NCBI GenBank assembly: GCA_018241695.1
Contig: JAFEDH010000030.1
Coordinates: 1 to 64,000, forward strand
From: Pseudomonadota bacterium
GTDB taxonomy: Bacteria; Pseudomonadota; Gammaproteobacteria; Burkholderiales; Rhodocyclaceae
Reading direction: 5' to 3'
DNA: 64,000 bases
Shown one piece after another: positions 45,471-54,422 of this stretch. A program made the translations under genes and the position numbers. The first letter of the stretch is position 1; each line of letters opens with the position of its first letter. Under the pieces are notes generated by a model. That model had not been told where the DNA came from. It saw nothing but the letters and a program-made list of their open reading frames with translations, and ran no database searches.

Positions 45471-45695
45471 TCTCCCCTGCCTCCGATTGCGTCCTCTTGA
45501 TATCGCCCTTGACCTTGGAGGGTGGGGCGTGAAGTGGTTGTTGGATGTTGCTTTTTTATGCCGGAATGCCGTCCGGAGCAGGAAGCCGCAGTCGACCTGC
45601 CACAAGCTTCAAGCCCTTGCGAGACTAGCATCAATTGCAGGGAACTGCCGGGTGGAGCGGGCGATCGACAACCGGATACAAAATTTGAACCCTAA

Positions 45696-45720
45696 AGGAT
45701 AGGCTTGGAGTTAGGATAGG
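45696..45720. promoter_or_regulatory. Direct repeat AGGATAGG, possible operator
   Basis: Two copies of AGGATAGG, 17 bases apart from start to start, lie in the 318-base divergent region between the TetR and amidase genes, 69-93 bases upstream of the amidase start. CCTAA and TTAGG near both ends also form a short inverted repeat. These could be the TetR operator or part of a promoter. Confidence 0.35.
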
Positions 45721-45788
45721 CCGCCACGCATCTTGATTGCCATATGAAGAGGGCGATACCCATGGAAACTACAGGAGGAGATCGGGAA

Positions 45789-47324
45789 ATGAGCGGAACG
45801 GAGTCCGTCGATGGCCGTCGTCGACAACTGATTCAAGCCGGCGGAGGGCTTGCCCTGGGAGCGGCCTTGGGAGGGTGGTCAGGCGTGGCCGGTGCCGCCA
45901 GTCTGCCGTTATCCGAATACGAACAGCTTGATGCCATCGGCCTGGCCGACCTCATCCGGCGGCGCAAGCTTTCCGCACCGGAAGCCCTGGAGGCGGCCAT
46001 CGCCCGTGTGGATGCGGTCAATGCCCGGCTTAACTGCGTCAATATTCCCTTTTATGACATGGCGCGGGCCGTGGCCAGGGGGCCACTCGGAGAGGGGCCC
46101 CTGGCCGGCGTGCCTTTTCTGCTCAAGGATCTGGGCTTGCAGGTGAAGGGCACGGTCACCAGCAATGGCAGCGTGTTCTTCCGCGATGCCGTGGCTGATC
46201 AGGACAGCACCCTGACCGGGCGTTATCGCAAGGCGGGGCTGGTGATGTTCGGCAAGACCGCGAGTCCCGAATTTGGCGCTACCGCCACCACCGAATCGCG
46301 CGCCTGGGGCAAGACCCATAATCCATGGAACCTGGATTACAGCACCGGCGGTTCTTCCGGGGGCTCGGCAGCGGCAGTGGCCGCCGGCATCGTTCCGGCC
46401 GCTCACGCCAGCGATGGCGGCGGCTCGATCCGCATACCGGCGTCTCATTGCGGTTTGTTTGGACTCAAGACCAGTCGTGGCCGCAACCCGGTCGGCCCGG
46501 TCGCCCTGGAGAGCTGGATGGGGCTTTCGGTGCAGCACGTCATCTCCCGCTCGGTACGCGACTCCGCCCTGTTCTTGCAGGTGAGCCAGGGTCCGGAACC
46601 CGGCAGCCGCATCTATCCACCAGCGTTGTCGGGCGATCTGGTCAAGGCTCTACGCAATCCACCCAAGGGGCTGCGCATCGCCCTGATGGATGGCAATCCC
46701 TTCGGTGCCCCGGTTCATCCCGAATGCCTGCTGGGTGTACACAATGCAGCGAGGCTGTGTGAACAGCTGGGTCACCATGTCGAATCGGTCGCGCCCAAAC
46801 TGCCCATCGCCGAAATGTTCGGTGGCATGGGGGTGATGACTGGTACCGGCACGCTGGTGCTGATCCGGGCGCGGGAAAAGGCACTGGGCCGCGCAGTGCG
46901 CGAGGATGAACTGGAGCCCCTGAACTGGCTTGCTTTCCAGCAGGCCCAGCATTACACCGCGGCGCAGCTCTATCAGGCCCGGGCCATCTTCGATCAGGCC
47001 GGCCGCATCCTCGACCAGTTCATGGCCGACTACGACATCATCCTCAGCCCTACCACCGCCGGTCTGCCACCAAAACTGGGTGTGCTTGCCCTCGATCAGC
47101 CCTACGATGATTTTGCCCGTGAGGCAATGAAGGCTTCACCCTTTACCGCGATATTCAACATGAGCGGCCAGCCGGCCATGTCGGTTCCTCTGCACTGGAG
47201 CGCAGAGGGGCTGCCCATCGGAGTCCAGTTTGCCGGACGATATGGTGAAGAGCTTACGCTCCTGCGCCTTGCAGCCCAATTGGAACAGGCCCGTCCCTGG
47301 GCGCAAAAGCGTCCCCACATTTGA
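45789..47324 (+). CDS. Tat-exported amidase-signature hydrolase
   Basis: A 511-residue amidase-signature enzyme with the Ser-cisSer-Lys triad: Lys in PFLLKDLG, cis-Ser in STGGSSGGSA and the nucleophile in SDGGGSIRIPA. The N-terminus GRRRQLIQAGGGLALGAALGG is a twin-arginine signal, so the enzyme should act in the periplasm. The start follows GGAGGAGATC; an ATG 15 codons upstream is less likely. It hydrolyses an amide or possibly an ester. It heads the plus-strand genes facing the TetR gene and may release the acid that the downstream CoA ligases activate. Confidence 0.88.
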   Translation: MSGTESVDGRRRQLIQAGGGLALGAALGGWSGVAGAASLPLSEYEQLDAIGLADLIRRRKLSAPEALEAAIARVDAVNARLNCVNIPFYDMARAVARGPLGEGPLAGVPFLLKDLGLQVKGTVTSNGSVFFRDAVADQDSTLTGRYRKAGLVMFGKTASPEFGATATTESRAWGKTHNPWNLDYSTGGSSGGSAAAVAAGIVPAAHASDGGGSIRIPASHCGLFGLKTSRGRNPVGPVALESWMGLSVQHVISRSVRDSALFLQVSQGPEPGSRIYPPALSGDLVKALRNPPKGLRIALMDGNPFGAPVHPECLLGVHNAARLCEQLGHHVESVAPKLPIAEMFGGMGVMTGTGTLVLIRAREKALGRAVREDELEPLNWLAFQQAQHYTAAQLYQARAIFDQAGRILDQFMADYDIILSPTTAGLPPKLGVLALDQPYDDFAREAMKASPFTAIFNMSGQPAMSVPLHWSAEGLPIGVQFAGRYGEELTLLRLAAQLEQARPWAQKRPHI

Positions 47325-47374
47325 TGGGGCACGATGCGCTCGGGCCGGCTCCGCCTCACCGTTGAATGCGAACA

Positions 47375-47399
47375 GGCAGAGCCTTGATGAGGCTCTGCC
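47375..47399 (+). terminator. Hairpin after the amidase gene
   Basis: GGCAGAGCC and GGCTCTGCC form a perfect 9-bp stem with a seven-base loop, 50 bases after the amidase stop. There is no T-run. It probably ends the amidase transcript before the beta-oxidation module starts. Confidence 0.5.
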
Positions 47400-47598
47400 C
47401 CTCCAATACTGCATACTTTTCAAATAATGCAATGTAAAAATGCGAGTACATCTGGGGCTTGGGAAGTTGTAAGTTAACGCCTTTGTGCAGGCTGGAACGC
47501 CGTACCGGGTTGCCGGAGAAGTTCCTGCCCGCGCAAGCCGTAGTGTGCCGCAGCATTTTCACCGTATTTCCAATCGATCACCCAAGCGAGAAATCGAT

Positions 47599-48561
47599 AT
47601 GTCAGAGCCCAACGCGCAAGTAGACGCCGCCATCAAGGGGATGGTGGGTACCGAATACGGCCGCACCTATTCCTGGGATCCGGTGAATCAGCCGATGATC
47701 CGTCAGTGGTGCGAGACCATGGATAATGAAAGTCCGCTCTATCACGACCCCGAATTTGCCAGGCAGTCGCCACACGGCGGCCCTGTGGCGCCACCCACCA
47801 TGCTTCAGGTCTGGGTGATGGCCGGCCTCAAGAACAGGCTGCCGCCCGGTTCCACCACGCGCAGCCCCTTCGAGGCAGTCGAATATCTGCGGGCCAATGG
47901 TTTCCCCTCGACAGTGGCGGTAAATTCCGAACAGGAGTACTTCCGTTACCTGCGCCCCGACGAGTCCATCAGTTTCACCGCCATGCTCGAATCGGTCAGC
48001 GACTGCAAATCCACGGCCCTGGGGACCGGCTATTTCGTTACCGTGCTGATGACCTTCCTCACCGCCACGGACGAAAAGGTTGGCACCATGCGTTTCCGTC
48101 TCTTCGTCTACAAGGCGCACAAGGAATTCAAGCCGGCGGCTGCCGCACCGGCCGATGCGCCCGCCAAGCCTTCACGCCCGCATCCGGGCATCAGCCAGGA
48201 CACCCAGTTCTTCTGGGATGGCCTCAAACAGAATAAGCTGCTGATCCAGAAGTGCAAGGGCTGCGGCAAGCTGCGTCATCCCCCGGGGCCAGTCTGTCCC
48301 CATTGTCACTCCTTCGAATGGGAGGCTTTGCAAGCCAGCGGGCGCGGCACCGTACATTCCTTCGTGGTCATGCATTACCCTGAAGTGCCCGGTTTTCCTC
48401 CCGAGAATCCCGTGTTGCTGGTGGAACTGGAGGAGGGTACCCGCCTCGTCGCGGGTCTGGTCGGCATCAAGCATGCCGATGTGAAGGTCGGTATGCCGGT
48501 CCGGGTCGAATACCAGAAGGTGGACGACGATCTCGTGGTTCCCGTCTTCCGTCCCGTCTGA
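47599..48561 (+). CDS. MaoC-DUF35 fusion (ChsH2-like hydratase/OB-fold)
   Basis: A 320-residue fusion. The N-terminal half (about 1-175) is a MaoC-type hot-dog domain (WCETMDNESPLYHDP and RQSPHGGPVAPP). The C-terminal half (about 200-318) is a DUF35 domain: zinc ribbon CKGCGKLRHPPGPVCPHC followed by an OB-fold (GRGTVHSFVVMHYP). The same order and size occur in mycobacterial ChsH2, which pairs with ChsH1 to hydrate steroid side-chain enoyl-CoA and recruits the aldolase Ltp2 through DUF35. The neighbours match: acyl-CoA dehydrogenase, MaoC and thiolase-like genes follow within ten to eighteen bases or overlap. A longer upstream reading is unsupported. Confidence 0.85.
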   Translation: MSEPNAQVDAAIKGMVGTEYGRTYSWDPVNQPMIRQWCETMDNESPLYHDPEFARQSPHGGPVAPPTMLQVWVMAGLKNRLPPGSTTRSPFEAVEYLRANGFPSTVAVNSEQEYFRYLRPDESISFTAMLESVSDCKSTALGTGYFVTVLMTFLTATDEKVGTMRFRLFVYKAHKEFKPAAAAPADAPAKPSRPHPGISQDTQFFWDGLKQNKLLIQKCKGCGKLRHPPGPVCPHCHSFEWEALQASGRGTVHSFVVMHYPEVPGFPPENPVLLVELEEGTRLVAGLVGIKHADVKVGMPVRVEYQKVDDDLVVPVFRPV

Positions 48562-48571
48562 AGGAGCTGAT

Positions 48572-49669
48572 ATGGACTTTACTTTCAGCGAGGATCAGCG
48601 TGCCATTGCCGATCTGGCGACGAGCGTGTTCGGTGATTATTGCGCCGACGAACAGTTGCAGAAGCAATGGGACAGCGGAGCAGCCTTCGATGCAGCCCTA
48701 TGGCTGCAATTGCGTGAAACCGGCCTGACTGCCCTGGTGCTGGATGAGGATACGGGAGGCTCGGCTCTGGGCATGGTCGAACTCATGCTGGTGCTGGAGC
48801 AGCAGGGGCGTTTCCTCGCTCCCGCCCCCCTCTATGCACACCAGCTGACCGTGGCGGCCCTGGCCCGCTTTGGCGCCGACAAGGCCCGATTGCCTGCATT
48901 GGCCGCGGGCGAACAGGTCGCCACACTGAGTCTGGATGGCATTCACAGTCCCCTCGGTATTGCGCTTTCCGCCAGCACCGATGGCACCGCCTGGCATCTC
49001 AAGGGAAAAGCTATCGCCGTCCCCCTGGCCGAGCAGTCGGCGATTGCCCTGTTGCCGGCCGCAACATCCGGTGGCGTGAAGCTGTTCGTGGTCGATATGG
49101 CTGCGGCCGGTATCCGCAAGGTATCCGGCAATCTGACTCATCAGATACCTGCCGCCGATCTGTATTTCGACCATGTGACGGTCGGGGCACCACTGGCGGA
49201 CGATGCCCTGTCATGGCTGGAGCCACGTGTCATCGCCAGTATCGCCGCCCTGCAACTGGGCGTTTCGGCGGAGGCGCTCAAGCGTGTGGTGGCCTACACC
49301 AGCGAGCGGGTACAGTTCGATCGCCCGATCGCCACCTTTCAGGCCATCACCCAGCGCACGGCCGACTGCCTGATCGATGTGGAAGCCCTGCGTTCCGCGC
49401 TGTGGCAATTGTGCTGGCGCATCGATGCCGGGCTGGATGCCACGGGCGACATGGCGGTGACGAAAATCTGGGCCAGCGAATGCGGCCATCGAGTCACCCA
49501 TGCGGCCCAGCACATGCATGGGGGCATGGGCGCCGATCTGACCTATCCGATTCACCGTTTCACCTACTGGAGCCGCGGCCTCGAAGCCACTTTCGGCGGC
49601 ACCGAAGCCCACCTGAACGCACTTGGCCAGTGGCTGGCCAATCCGCAACATCTTGGAGTGGAACTATGA
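48572..49669 (+). CDS. Acyl-CoA dehydrogenase, probable non-catalytic chain (ChsE1-like)
   Basis: A 365-residue acyl-CoA dehydrogenase fold. The family helix RVQFDRPIATFQAITQRTAD and the C-terminal HMHGGMGADLTYPIHRF are present, but the residues where acyl-CoA dehydrogenases carry the catalytic base look altered. LEPRVIAS stands where enzymes of the isovaleryl type have LER, and FGGTEAH stands where medium-chain enzymes have YEGT. It is therefore likely one half of an alpha2beta2 heteromer like ChsE1-ChsE2, with the acyl-CoA dehydrogenase encoded 1.6 kb further on as partner. Its stop overlaps the MaoC start (ATGA). Confidence 0.82.
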   Translation: MDFTFSEDQRAIADLATSVFGDYCADEQLQKQWDSGAAFDAALWLQLRETGLTALVLDEDTGGSALGMVELMLVLEQQGRFLAPAPLYAHQLTVAALARFGADKARLPALAAGEQVATLSLDGIHSPLGIALSASTDGTAWHLKGKAIAVPLAEQSAIALLPAATSGGVKLFVVDMAAAGIRKVSGNLTHQIPAADLYFDHVTVGAPLADDALSWLEPRVIASIAALQLGVSAEALKRVVAYTSERVQFDRPIATFQAITQRTADCLIDVEALRSALWQLCWRIDAGLDATGDMAVTKIWASECGHRVTHAAQHMHGGMGADLTYPIHRFTYWSRGLEATFGGTEAHLNALGQWLANPQHLGVEL

Positions 49670-50091
49670 GCTGGACGACGACCAAGCGTTTCGAGGCAGT
49701 GAGCGTGGGTGAGGAACTGCCCAAGCTGGATATTCCGATCACCGTGCGCCGCATCGTGTCCGCGGCCATTGCCACCCGGGACTACGAGAACGTGCACCAT
49801 GACAAGGACGAAACCCAGGCCCTTGGTTCGCCCCACATCTTCATGAACATTCTCACCAGCAACGGTGTTGTGGAGCGCTACGTGACCGAGTGGGCTGGCC
49901 CCGAGGCCGTGTTCCGCAAGGTTGCGATCAAGCTCGGCGCTCCCAACTATCCGGGCGACACCATGACCATGAGCGCCCGGATCACCGCCAAGGGCGAAGC
50001 CGGCCCCGGCAGCGTTACCCTGGAAGTAGCGGGGCGCAACAGCCTCGGCCCGCACATCACCGGCACGGTCGTCCTCGTGCTGCCCCAATAA
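49666..50091 (+). CDS. MaoC-type enoyl-CoA hydratase (ChsH1-like)
   Basis: A 141-residue single hot-dog domain of the MaoC family. TRDYENVHHDKDETQALGSPHIFMN holds the Asp and His expected at the hydratase active site, and the rest is the typical beta-sheet (AIKLGAPNYPGDTMTMSARI). In the mycobacterial system ChsH1 supplies the catalytic residues and forms a complex with the hot-dog half of ChsH2. The matching partner here is the MaoC-DUF35 fusion two genes upstream. It overlaps the preceding gene by four bases and ends 17 bases before the thiolase-like gene. Confidence 0.87.
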   Translation: MSWTTTKRFEAVSVGEELPKLDIPITVRRIVSAAIATRDYENVHHDKDETQALGSPHIFMNILTSNGVVERYVTEWAGPEAVFRKVAIKLGAPNYPGDTMTMSARITAKGEAGPGSVTLEVAGRNSLGPHITGTVVLVLPQ

Positions 50092-50108
50092 GCAGGAGAG
50101 AGCCCGAC

Positions 50109-51287
50109 ATGAGTCAGCATCCCCTTTCCCGCCGCGTCGCCATCGCCGGCGTCGGCACCACCGAGTTCTCCAAGAATTCCGGCCGTACCGAAATCCGCCT
50201 TGCCATGGAGGCCGTGCTGGCCGCCCTGGCCGATGCGGGCATCGATCCTTCCGAGGTGGACGGCCTGTCCACCTACACCATGGACAACGTGCCCGAACGT
50301 GAGGTGTTCCGCCTTCTCGGTGGCAAGAAGCTGAAGTTCTTCAGCCGCATCTACGAAGGTGGCGGTGCCGCCTGCGCTCCAATCCTGCACGGCGCCATGG
50401 CCATCCATAGCGGTGTGGCCGATGTGGTGGTGGCCTACCGCGCCATGAACGAGCGTTCCTGGTACCGCTTCGGTTCCGGCGTCGGTGGCTGGGAGCCCGG
50501 TCCCATGGTCGAGTCCGTGCATTTCGGCTGGTACATCACCCATGGGCTGGTGTCTCCCGCCTCCTGGATCGCCATGGCTGCCCGTCGCTACATGCACGAC
50601 TTTGGCGTTACCAGCGAGGATTTCGGCCGGATCGCCGTATCTGCCCGCGACTTCGCCGCCACCAATCCGGCTGCCTTCTTCTACCAGAAGCCCCTGAGCC
50701 TGGAGGAGCACCAGAAGTCACGATGGATCGCCGAACCCCTGCACCTGTACGACTGCTGCCAGGAGTCTGATGGTGCGGTGGCCATTGTCATGGTCTCTGC
50801 CGAACGGGCCAGGTCGCTTAAGCAGAAACCCGTTCTGGTTGCGGGTGCCGCACAGGGCATGGCCGACGATCAGCAGATGATGACCTCCTTCTATCGTTCC
50901 GACATCTCCGCCCTCTCGGAGATGAAGCTTGTCGCCGACCAGATCTATGCCATGGCCGATCTCAAGCCGGACGACATCCAGACCGCGGTGCTCTACGATC
51001 ACTTCTCTCCTTTTGTCCTGCCCCAGCTGGAAGTTTTCGGTTTCTGCAAGCGCGGCGAAGCCAAGGACTTCATCCGTGCCGGCGAGCACACCCGTACCGG
51101 CCGTCTGCCGGTGAATACCCACGGTGGACAACTCGGTGAAGCCTATATTCACGGGCTCAACGGCGTTGCCGAAGGCGTGCGCCAGGTGCGCGGCTCCTCG
51201 GTCAACCAGGTCAAGGGGGCGAAGAACGTGATCGTCTCCGCCGGTACCGGCGTACCGACCAGCGGCCTGATCCTGACCTCTGAATAA
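50109..51287 (+). CDS. Thiolase-fold protein, likely side-chain aldolase (Ltp2-like)
   Basis: A 392-residue thiolase-superfamily protein of the SCP-x/lipid-transfer branch. The usual C-x-S-G nucleophile motif is not seen; the equivalent region reads EGGGAACAPILHG. The NEAF/HDCF motif of thiolases is replaced by YDHFSPF, and VNTHGGQLGEAYIHG forms the C-terminal active site. Ltp2 of mycobacteria has this type of site and is a retro-aldol enzyme acting on a hydroxyacyl-CoA, and it is bound by the DUF35 part of ChsH2. The DUF35 partner is encoded in the same operon. Aldolase activity is inferred from these changes and from context. Confidence 0.83.
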   Translation: MSQHPLSRRVAIAGVGTTEFSKNSGRTEIRLAMEAVLAALADAGIDPSEVDGLSTYTMDNVPEREVFRLLGGKKLKFFSRIYEGGGAACAPILHGAMAIHSGVADVVVAYRAMNERSWYRFGSGVGGWEPGPMVESVHFGWYITHGLVSPASWIAMAARRYMHDFGVTSEDFGRIAVSARDFAATNPAAFFYQKPLSLEEHQKSRWIAEPLHLYDCCQESDGAVAIVMVSAERARSLKQKPVLVAGAAQGMADDQQMMTSFYRSDISALSEMKLVADQIYAMADLKPDDIQTAVLYDHFSPFVLPQLEVFGFCKRGEAKDFIRAGEHTRTGRLPVNTHGGQLGEAYIHGLNGVAEGVRQVRGSSVNQVKGAKNVIVSAGTGVPTSGLILTSE

Positions 51288-51298
51288 GGGATGACGCC

Positions 51299-52483
51299 AT
51301 GCATGTGAATCTCACCCCCGAACAGCGTGAACTGAAAAAAGAGATCCGGGCGTATTTCGCCAGGCTCATGACACCGCAGGCCCGTGCCATGCTGCACGAC
51401 TACCAGAACCCTGCCCGGGTGCTTGAATACAAGCGCCTCACCCGTCAGATGGGCCAGGACGGCTGGCTGGCCGTGGGCTGGCCCAAGGAATACGGCGGCA
51501 AGGGCTATACGCCCCTGGAGCAGCTGATCTTTTTCGAGGAGTCGTTTCTTGCCGGTGCCCAGCTGCCTTTTGTCACCGTCAGCACCGTTGGGCCGGCTCT
51601 CATGGCTCACGGCTCGGAAGCCCACAAGAAGAAATTCCTGCCCGGCATGGCCGCCGGCGAGATCCACTTTTCCATCGGCTATACCGAGCCGGGCGCCGGC
51701 ACCGATCTGGCAACTCTCAAGACGGCCGGAGTACGCCAGGCCGACGGCAGTTTCGTGGTGAACGGCAACAAGATCTTCACCTCGGATGCCGATGCCGCCA
51801 ACTACATCTGGCTCGCCTGCCGCACTGACCCTTCCTTGCCGCGCCACAAAGGGATTTCCATCCTGATCGTGGATGCCACCGATCCGGGCTATTCCTTTAC
51901 CCCGATCTATACCGTCGGCCATCGCACCAACACCACCTACTACGACAACGTGAAAGTACCGGCCGACATGCTGGTCGGCGATCTCAACGGTGGCTGGAAA
52001 CTGATCACCTCGCAGCTCAATCACGAGCGTATCGGTCTGGGCGCCCTGGGTGTGAAGGCACGCGGCGATTTCATGAAGACCCTGGAATGGGCGCGCAGCG
52101 CCGACCCGATCTCGGGGCAGCGCCCCATCGACAAGCCCTGGGTGGCCAGTGCCCTGGCCGATTGCTATCGCCGTCTCGAAGCCATGCGATTGCTCAACTA
52201 CCGCATGGCCGCGGATGTCACCGCCGGCCGCATGGATGTGGGTCTGGCTTCCGGAGCCAAGGTATTCGGTACCGAAACGCCCATCGCGGTGTATCGCAAG
52301 CTGATGGAAGTCACCGGCGGCGGTGGCGCCTACCGCTATGGCAGCGAGGCCGCCCTGATCGAGGGCAGCCTGGAAGAGGAATACCGCGGTGCCCTGGTCA
52401 ATACCTTCGGTGGCGGTGTAAACGAGCTTTTGCGTGACATGGCGGCCCAGTTCGGCCTTGGCATGCCCCGTACCGGACGCTGA
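51299..52483 (+). CDS. Acyl-CoA dehydrogenase, probable catalytic chain (ChsE2-like)
   Basis: A 394-residue acyl-CoA dehydrogenase. GYTEPGAGTDLATLKT is the FAD/substrate loop, and SQLNHERIGLGALG places a Glu at the position of the catalytic base of isovaleryl- and long-chain-type enzymes. The medium-chain position instead reads NTFGGGVNE. It is the only chain of module A that keeps a candidate base, so it should pair with the dehydrogenase encoded near the start of the module. It starts 11 bases after the thiolase-like gene and is the last gene of module A. Confidence 0.87.
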   Translation: MHVNLTPEQRELKKEIRAYFARLMTPQARAMLHDYQNPARVLEYKRLTRQMGQDGWLAVGWPKEYGGKGYTPLEQLIFFEESFLAGAQLPFVTVSTVGPALMAHGSEAHKKKFLPGMAAGEIHFSIGYTEPGAGTDLATLKTAGVRQADGSFVVNGNKIFTSDADAANYIWLACRTDPSLPRHKGISILIVDATDPGYSFTPIYTVGHRTNTTYYDNVKVPADMLVGDLNGGWKLITSQLNHERIGLGALGVKARGDFMKTLEWARSADPISGQRPIDKPWVASALADCYRRLEAMRLLNYRMAADVTAGRMDVGLASGAKVFGTETPIAVYRKLMEVTGGGGAYRYGSEAALIEGSLEEEYRGALVNTFGGGVNELLRDMAAQFGLGMPRTGR

Positions 52484-52590
52484 ATGCGCCGCCGCATTCC
52501 GGCCACTGCGACATGGCTGGAATACGGCGGGCCGTGGTGGATTGAGATGGATGTGCTCGAGTGATCGAGAACCCTAGGAGACAAAACAAA

Positions 52591-54405
52591 ATGGCTGCAG
52601 CTTCACGCGAGGAAACACAGGCAATCCTGGACCGCCGTTCAGTGGCGGCCGGATTGCATACGCCGAAACAGACCTACACCATGGCCGACCGCATCGAGGA
52701 ATGTGCGGCCGATTCCGGCGATCATGTCTTCATCTATTACGGTGGCCGCAGCTACACCTACGGCGAGGCCAATGCGCGCGGTAACCAGTATGCCCGGGCG
52801 GCTCTCAAGCTTGGCCTCAAGTGTGGCGATGCCTGCGGTGTGGCGCTGGAAAACCGCCCCGAGTTCTTTTTTGCGCTCTGGGGACTGGCCAAGATCGGTG
52901 TCACCGGCTCCATGCTCAACACCCATCTCAGCGGCAAGGCACTACGCCATTCCCTGACCATCACCGGCGCCAAGGCTGCCATCGTTGGCGAGGAATGCCT
53001 CCCGAATTTCGATTGCCCCGAACTCAAGGATTTCCTGCCGCTGTGGAAGGTGGCTGATCCCGAGAAGCCCGCGCCCGCCGCGCTTCAGGGTCTCTACAGC
53101 GCCGATATCGGCCAGATGGCGGAAGCCGAGGATCGCGGCAATGTCGATAAAGCGCTGCGTGCCGGCCTGATCGGTGAATCCACCTTCGTGCACATCTTCA
53201 CCTCCGGTACTACCGGCCTGCCCAAGGCGGCGATCACCAGTCACATGCGGTTTCTGTCCACCGGCGAGGTGATGCAGCTCACCACCGATACCGGCAAGGG
53301 GGATGTTTTCTACTGCTATCTGCCCTTGTTCCATGGCGCCGCGCTGATGTCGCTGACTTCGGCGGCCCTGCGTGCACGCGCCTCCATGGTGGTGCGCCGC
53401 CGTTTCAGCACCAGTGAATTCTGGAACGATGTACGCAAGTACAAGATCACCCTGGCGCAGTATGTGGGCGAGATCTGTCGCTACCTGCTCAACCAGCCGG
53501 CCATGTCCGAAGATCGCAACCATACGCTCAAGACCGTGATGGGCGCGGGCCTGAGTGCCGACATCTGGGGCCGTTTCGTGGATCGTTTCGGTATCCAGCA
53601 CATTTTCGAAGGCTGGGGCGCCACCGAGTCCAACGGCAGCATTCTCAACGTGGATAACCGTCCCGGCTCCTTTGGCCGGGTACCCTTCTGGGAAAAGACC
53701 AATGTGCGTCTGGTGCGTTACGACGTGGAGAACGACACCCATCCGCGCGACGAGAATGGCCGCATGATCCTCTGCCAGCCGGGCGAGGTGGGGGAACTGA
53801 TCGCCTTTATCGTCAATCACCCCGACATCGGCGCCGGCCGTTTCGAGGGCTATACCTCCGCCGAGGCCACCGAGAAAAAGATTCTGCGCAACGTGTTCCA
53901 GGATGGAGATGCCTGGTTCTCCTCCGGCGATCTGGCCCGCTATGACAGCGAGGGGTATTTCAATTTCGTCGACCGCATCGGCGATACCTTCCGCTGGAAG
54001 AGCGAGAACGTGTCCACCAGCGAGGTCTCCGAGGCGTTTTCGGATTATCCGGGGCTGGAAGTGTTGACCGTGTATGGCGTCAAGGTGCCCGATCATGAAG
54101 GGCGCGCCGGCATGGCGTCCGTCGTGCTGGACAAGGATCGTGATTTTGATCCCGCACTGTTCTACAAGATGGCCGTGGAACGCCTGCCCGCTTATGCCGT
54201 ACCCCTTTTCGTTCGCCTCAGTCCGCAACCCGACATGACCAGCACATTCAAGCTGCGTCGGGTGGATCTGCAGCGTCAGGGTTACGATCCGGGCAGATTC
54301 AACGATCCGCTCTTTGTCCGTGACGACTCCGCCCGGGCCTACGTGCCCTACAGTGTCGATGCGCTTGCCAGGCTGGGCGTGAAGCCCTTCGTCGCCGAGA
54401 CCTGA
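52591..54405 (+). CDS. Acyl-CoA synthetase (FATP/FadD6-like)
   Basis: A 604-residue AMP-forming ligase of the very-long-chain/bile-acid type. The P-loop is FTSGTTGLPKAAI, the A5 motif GWGATESNG and A7 WFSSGDLARYD. DRIGDTFRWKSENVST and TSTFKLRRVDL are hallmarks of the FATP branch. It activates a fatty or steroid-like acid to its CoA thioester through an acyl-adenylate. The ATG follows TAGGAGAC; a GTG ten codons earlier is an alternative. It follows module A by 107 bases. Confidence 0.9.
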   Translation: MAAASREETQAILDRRSVAAGLHTPKQTYTMADRIEECAADSGDHVFIYYGGRSYTYGEANARGNQYARAALKLGLKCGDACGVALENRPEFFFALWGLAKIGVTGSMLNTHLSGKALRHSLTITGAKAAIVGEECLPNFDCPELKDFLPLWKVADPEKPAPAALQGLYSADIGQMAEAEDRGNVDKALRAGLIGESTFVHIFTSGTTGLPKAAITSHMRFLSTGEVMQLTTDTGKGDVFYCYLPLFHGAALMSLTSAALRARASMVVRRRFSTSEFWNDVRKYKITLAQYVGEICRYLLNQPAMSEDRNHTLKTVMGAGLSADIWGRFVDRFGIQHIFEGWGATESNGSILNVDNRPGSFGRVPFWEKTNVRLVRYDVENDTHPRDENGRMILCQPGEVGELIAFIVNHPDIGAGRFEGYTSAEATEKKILRNVFQDGDAWFSSGDLARYDSEGYFNFVDRIGDTFRWKSENVSTSEVSEAFSDYPGLEVLTVYGVKVPDHEGRAGMASVVLDKDRDFDPALFYKMAVERLPAYAVPLFVRLSPQPDMTSTFKLRRVDLQRQGYDPGRFNDPLFVRDDSARAYVPYSVDALARLGVKPFVAET

Positions 54406-54422
54406 GGCTTGGCCCGATCATC

